Positions 57,301-64,000 of a stretch of 64,000 nt of DNA are shown here, piece after piece. The first letter of the stretch is position 1. Each line of letters opens with the position of its first letter. The DNA comes from Anas platyrhynchos (taxonomy: Eukaryota > Chordata > Aves > Anseriformes > Anatidae). A program made the translations under genes and the position numbers. The DNA is taken from positions 6,592,001 to 6,656,000 of the forward strand of contig NC_092590.1 in the NCBI RefSeq assembly GCF_047663525.1, given 5' to 3'. The notes under the pieces are model-generated. The model did no database searches. It saw only the letters and a list, made by a program, of their open reading frames with translations, and was not told where the DNA came from.

Positions 57301-58193
57301 TGGCAGAACAAGCATCCTTCTGAGCTGCAGAAGAAAAAAAGAATGAAGTTAAAAGTGGATTTCTTTTGGACCACGTGTTGTTCTTCAAGTATTTAAAAAA
57401 TAATTGAAGACTCCCAAACTTTCCTGTGGCACAGCAATTGTCACTACTTTTTACACCACTGACCACATTTGGTTCCTCCAAGGGCTGCACTGGGTGCAAA
57501 ATTAAGAGATATGCCAGGAAATAAGAAGTGCTTTGCACCACATCGCCATTATTTGTTAACATCTAGTTCTATTTTTGCTTTTCAGCATAACTTTCTGTAC
57601 ACTCACCCGCAGAGACATGGTAGTTTATTCAGCTCTTGTCCTGCAGCTTGCTCCAGCAGCTGCAAGTGAACTATTTCCGCATGTATCTGAATGCTGCCCT
57701 GCTTCATCTGGCCTACCAGGAGATCTGAAAGGAGTCAGCTTTGAACAAAGAACCACAAAGAATTCGGTTCTCATTGTTGACAGGACTTTTTATTACAAAG
57801 AGTAACAAAGTGCTTTCCATAGGATTCGTTTAGTACAGAGCTTTTAAGAAACGTGGGTTTTGCTTTTTAGACGACAGTTTCAATGGGATGGTTTTTCAGG
57901 GCAAACAGGGTCCTCCAAGATTCTCCTTCGGGCAGTTTCTTCTCTGTACACAGTAGTTCAGACATTTATGCATTTGGCAGGTGTGAAACAGTACCAAAGA
58001 GTCCATCCTTTAAAAAACAGAGGTTATATAAAAAGCTTTTCATACGTTACACTGACCAACAGAAATTGTAACATTTGTTGTTTGATGCAGATTTAGGGGA
58101 CAAAATTCCTTCATACAGTCCCTACACCCAGGTGCATCCAGGTACTTTCAGTTCTGATAATCATAAATACCAATATAAACAGACAAAAGTGAC

Positions 58194-58213
58194 CTTTTTT
58201 TTTTTTTTTTTTT
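58194..58213 (+). repeat. T homopolymer
   Basis: An uninterrupted T run of about 20 bases, followed by AAATGAACC. Confidence 0.85.
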
Positions 58214-60160
58214 AAATGAACCTTCTGCTTTTTAGCTAGGGACATTCTTGGAATGCCTGTTGCTCTCCCTGCCTTCAGCTACATTTGGATGGAAGGAAGA
58301 ACACAGCACAAGGACTGCTCACCCATTTCCTCCTCACTTTTGGCACAGGTTTACAATCAGATTTCTTATCATCCATATAAGCATCACTTCACTGCATTCC
58401 ATCTTCCACTCTTTGGGTCTGACTGTATCTCAGTCCCCTTTATTCCTTATATCTCCTCTTTCCCTGCAGCTGGCAGGGAGATATAGCAATAGCTTTAAAA
58501 ATAATAATAGTAAAAAAGACTATGCAAATCCTTATATACAATGGAATGTATGAAACCAAGAAGGCAGACAGTGGAAGGTGAGGGGTATCTTCATGCAAGG
58601 CTCGTTTTCTTCATTTTCAGTCAACCTAACTCCATTAAGAGAACCATTCTTCTGAGTTTTAAAAAGTTGAAAAGCTTCTACGAAAGACAACGTTATTACC
58701 CACAAGAGAAACAATGTCAAGTATTCACCATACACAACCTCAGTCCAAAAGCTACCTTTCCGTACATCGCAGGTATAGAGACACGAACATGAAAAGAACA
58801 ACTGAAATGACTCCACGAGCAAAACAGCCCCAGTGATGAAGGCAATAGGAGGTTACATGCATATAAACAATTCCCTCAGCTCGACACTCACACCCGTGGT
58901 TCATTGCTCCCCGTTCCCTATGTACAAAGTCACTGCTCCAAAAAACACCACGTGCCGTGCCACAATACAGCGTCTTCACACAAGTGCTACTGCAACGAGG
59001 GGATCACGTCGACACTTTCCCACAAGACAAAAGGAACTGGATGAGCTTCTCTGAACAGTAATTTGATTATGGGAAGAAAGGAAGGATTTTATTTTAAATG
59101 ACAGGATGCTTTTGTAGAATAGCCCTTATACAGGAGAAGAACACACGTAAAACCACCGTTACAGCTATACAAATATGCAAAGGTATAAACAGATGTTCTG
59201 CTTTCTAAAGGATTTGAAACAAAAACCAGAGTTTACCCATAGGCACTTGAGTACAGAGCTTCCTGCCGCTGAGTTCAGTGTGTACTCGCTGACTTGCTGT
59301 TTGCTTTTGGACTTGCAGCTGCGAATAACAACCCCCTGCACCTAGGAGCACCTTCTGCTGTCAAACACCTCCCTGCCGTCAGCGTGGCTGTTTAACCAGG
59401 TGCCATCCAAGCACGCCCCAGGCCTCTTCCCACAGCCATGCAGTCACACCAGTTCGCCAGAGCCTCCCGATCCACAGTCAAGGTCATCAGATCTGGACAG
59501 GAGACACGACTCCTCACAACACAGCTACTCATTAGAGCAGAGACATTTCTACAGGTGGCATTCAGGCACCTAAACACTTCAAAGGAGCCAAGTGTCTTAA
59601 AGTTCAGAGCACTAAACAGCAGTCAGTACACCAACAGGAAAGTCTGTAAGGACTGGGGCCAAAGGCCCTGGAAGCTGAGCCCAGCAACCAACACGATCCA
59701 TACTGGCATAAAACCTGCCTTGTGAATCCAGTCGCAGGGCTGGGACCGTAAGGGAGCTACCCTTAACTTCAAAAGTCTTTGGAAAAGACTCAGCATTTTC
59801 AACTAAAAACTATCTGTTGTTGATCAGTGCTAATATAAAAATGTTTAGGGGAAAAAAATCAAAACAAAACACTGCAAAAGCTTAAGTAGTTTTCTGTAAA
59901 TTTCACAGCTGATATTGTATCACTAAATAATGTATAATTTCATTCTGCCATAGATGAAGCCAACTTTGTAATTAAGTTAAAAAGCAATTAAGTTAAAAAT
60001 TGTACAACAAATGTTAAACTTGTAGCCTATTTAGTAATGATTCTGTCTCATTTTACTATTTTCCTTTAAATGAGCACATTCAACTCACTCTGAAATACTC
60101 AATACATCCTTGGCATGGCTCCTAGGGAGCCAGGGAGAATTTTGCACCTACTTTTGAATA

Positions 60161-60192
60161 TATATATATATATTTATATATATATATATATT
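60161..60192 (+). repeat. (AT)n microsatellite
   Basis: ATATAT repeats interrupted by one TTTAT lie about 40 bases left of the LTR. Confidence 0.9.
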
Positions 60193-60227
60193 CATATCCT
60201 ATTCTCAGATTTGTGTTGCCCATGACA

Positions 60228-60233
60228 CCCACC
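60228..60233 (+). repeat. Left target-site duplication of the solo LTR
   Basis: CCCACC directly precedes the LTR terminus TGTTG and is repeated exactly at 60599-60604 after the terminus CAACA. Confidence 0.8.
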
Positions 60234-60598
60234 TGTTGAGGGATTTTTGAAACAGCAAAGATCCCACAGCTTGCTGCAGCTGAGCAAACCAAGCTACCAG
60301 GACAACTATGAGAAGTTCCCATGAGTGTTCCCACATCGCCCAATTGAGGAATTCAGAAAAATATTGTTGCCAGCAGCTGGCTTCAAGGACAAGGTCTATG
60401 TGACTGCTAATCACACCTGTTTTCTTGCAGGTGGGGTTGTTTTCTTGTAGTTGTTTGTCTGAGTGCTTTTGACCAATAATCTTGTGTGAGACACTGTCCG
60501 CCCCTGTTAACTTCACTATAAAAGTTAGGCTATTCAGGCAATAAGATGATCTGACCACACTGGTGTCTGTCGTGCTTTCGGCCGTGCCTCCTGCAACA
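60234..60598 (+). mobile_element. Solo endogenous-retrovirus LTR, 365 bp
   Basis: The termini are TGTTG (60234-60238) and CAACA (60594-60598), a perfect five-base inverted repeat of the TG...CA class. It is flanked by a six-base direct repeat CCCACC, the duplication length of alpha/beta (ERVK-like) retroviruses. Inside, in order on the plus strand, are CCAAT (60473-60477), TATAAAAG (60517-60524), and a poly(A)-like AATAAG (60540-60545), giving a U3-R-U5 layout with a compact R. No internal retroviral genes or second LTR are present, so it is a solo LTR left by recombination. It lies downstream of FAM241A in the opposite sense. The family name cannot be given from sequence alone. Confidence 0.8.
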
Positions 60599-60604
60599 CC
60601 CACC
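60599..60604 (+). repeat. Right target-site duplication of the solo LTR
   Basis: CCCACC, identical to 60228-60233. Confidence 0.8.
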
Positions 60605-60605
60605 T

Positions 60606-61545
60606 ATAGATACATATTTTACAGATACGCATTTTATTGCCTGTTTTGGAAATAAATTGTGCAGGACCCCAGAGGAAGCAGGACCCCTAGCATCGCTGTC
60701 TGGAATGGCAAATTCCCAACACCGCAGTTAAAACTACCTGCAAAGTCCATGAATTAGCTAAATATTTGTCTTCAGGAGGTGTGAGGGGAAGAGCAAGATT
60801 AAAAAAAAAAAAAAAAGCAGCAGGAGCTGAGTACATTCCCAAAACGGAGGCAGAGCTGCATTAGACCATTTGGCTAAATGGGATTATGATTCCTCCCCAG
60901 CCCTAAACAACAGCTAAAGTCTCATGTGAAGTCACCAGCATTAGTATAAAAGCATTTTTCTGGCGTAGTTTGTTTCCTGGAGGAAAACTTGGTATAAACT
61001 GTACTGCAGCAGAGGTGCTTTCATGTCAGGAAGCTGTGTCCATCTTCTGAGCGTTTGTCATTGGAGGTTTCTTAGCAAGCCTCCCTCGTGTATATCTACT
61101 TTTTCAGCAACAAACTAGCAGATTATGCAGATTCAGAGAACAAACCACACACAGCCCCTCTGGCAATGAAGCAGGACACTCGCATCCAGTGCCCTCTTCA
61201 AACCAGACAGGAAGTTTTCACTATGCAGAACAAGAACATTGCAGGGTGGGGGATAAAAAGCCAGTCCTGGGACTAAGGCCCCGAAGGCGTAGAAAAGGGT
61301 ACATTACTCTGGACACCATTATATGAGGAACGGCTCATTTTTTGCCCTTCAAAGCTGTAGCAGAACTACTGACTTTGCTTTGAATTGATAATTTCAGTTC
61401 ACCCCCATCCCACACCTCAGAAGTTCAGCAAAACACAATTCAAAGCTTTGCAGCTTTCGATGTGCCACCCATTTACTTGAACTCACAAATCCACCGAGAT
61501 AGTGACAGCGTTTAAATACATAATCCAACAGGCATCTGTAAAACC
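60606..61545 (-). other. FAM241A: FAM241A 3' UTR (approximate)
   Basis: Scanning the minus strand from the stop at 61546, no AATAAA or ATTAAA occurs before 60638-60633. The end is placed just after that signal and therefore next to the LTR. An A/T homopolymer at about 60801-60816 lies inside. Confidence 0.5.
60633..60638 (-). terminator. FAM241A: Candidate FAM241A poly(A) signal AATAAA
   Basis: The plus strand reads TTTATT. It is the first canonical signal after the FAM241A stop. Thirty bases downstream the minus strand reads GGTGGGTGTTGC, a G/T-rich element made of the target duplication and the LTR terminus. Confidence 0.5.

Positions 61546-64000
<2,455 letters not shown>

Larger units (their letters stand above)
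42441..60233. other. Gene-free interval between AP1AR promoter and FAM241A
   Basis: About 17.8 kb without a recognisable exon on either strand. Open frames are short and carry no family signature. Visible items are a T run at 45205-45218, an 18-base perfect palindrome at 48381-48398, a T run at 58194-58213, (AT)n at 60161-60192, and an AT-rich block at about 44200-44570 dense in homeodomain-type words. Part of the rightmost kilobases could be a longer FAM241A 3' UTR. Confidence 0.6.

Overview
The window is vertebrate nuclear DNA and very probably from a bird. It holds short coding exons with GT/AG borders in kilobase-scale introns, and a 5'-truncated LINE whose 3' end has the CR1 form typical of birds and other sauropsids. 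The protein matches are close to, but distinct from, the human orthologues. Birds fit best; the species cannot be named from sequence alone.

Four genes are recognisable, in the order of the human 4q25 block (FAM241A, AP1AR, TIFA, ALPK1) but running right to left. From the left edge to about 16.8 kb lies the 5' part of ALPK1 on the minus strand: the first two coding exons (3734-3614 and 172-18), with the rest beyond the left edge. TIFA follows on the plus strand, with its whole 187-residue protein in one exon (18793-19356). AP1AR (gadkin/gamma-BAR) is complete on the minus strand, with ten coding exons between 41983 and 26382 giving 301 residues and a CpG-rich first exon. The last coding exon of FAM241A (61791-61546, minus) lies near the right edge; its first exon is outside the window. 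About 42.5-60 kb is a gene-free interval.

Functionally, ALPK1 is the cytosolic sensor kinase for bacterial ADP-heptose and TIFA is its substrate, which oligomerises and engages TRAF6 to activate NF-kB. The two genes are head to head. Between their probable 5' ends sits a textbook ETS/IRF composite plus ISRE (17207-17225), a candidate shared innate-immune control element. AP1AR and FAM241A encode trafficking and membrane proteins with no evident link to that pathway; they look like ancestral neighbours.

Structures beyond the genes include a well-bounded solo retroviral LTR (60234-60598) with a 6-bp target duplication, abutting the most likely poly(A) site of FAM241A. GGA/TCC tracts of opposite polarity flank AP1AR exon 1, and an out-of-frame ATG lies five bases before its start codon. 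There are two microexons in AP1AR, several perfect inverted repeats, an (AT)n array, and AT-rich stretches rich in homeodomain-type motifs that may be conserved enhancers. I see no prokaryote-like system, CRISPR, tRNA or rRNA. The most biologically interesting unit is the ALPK1-TIFA pair.
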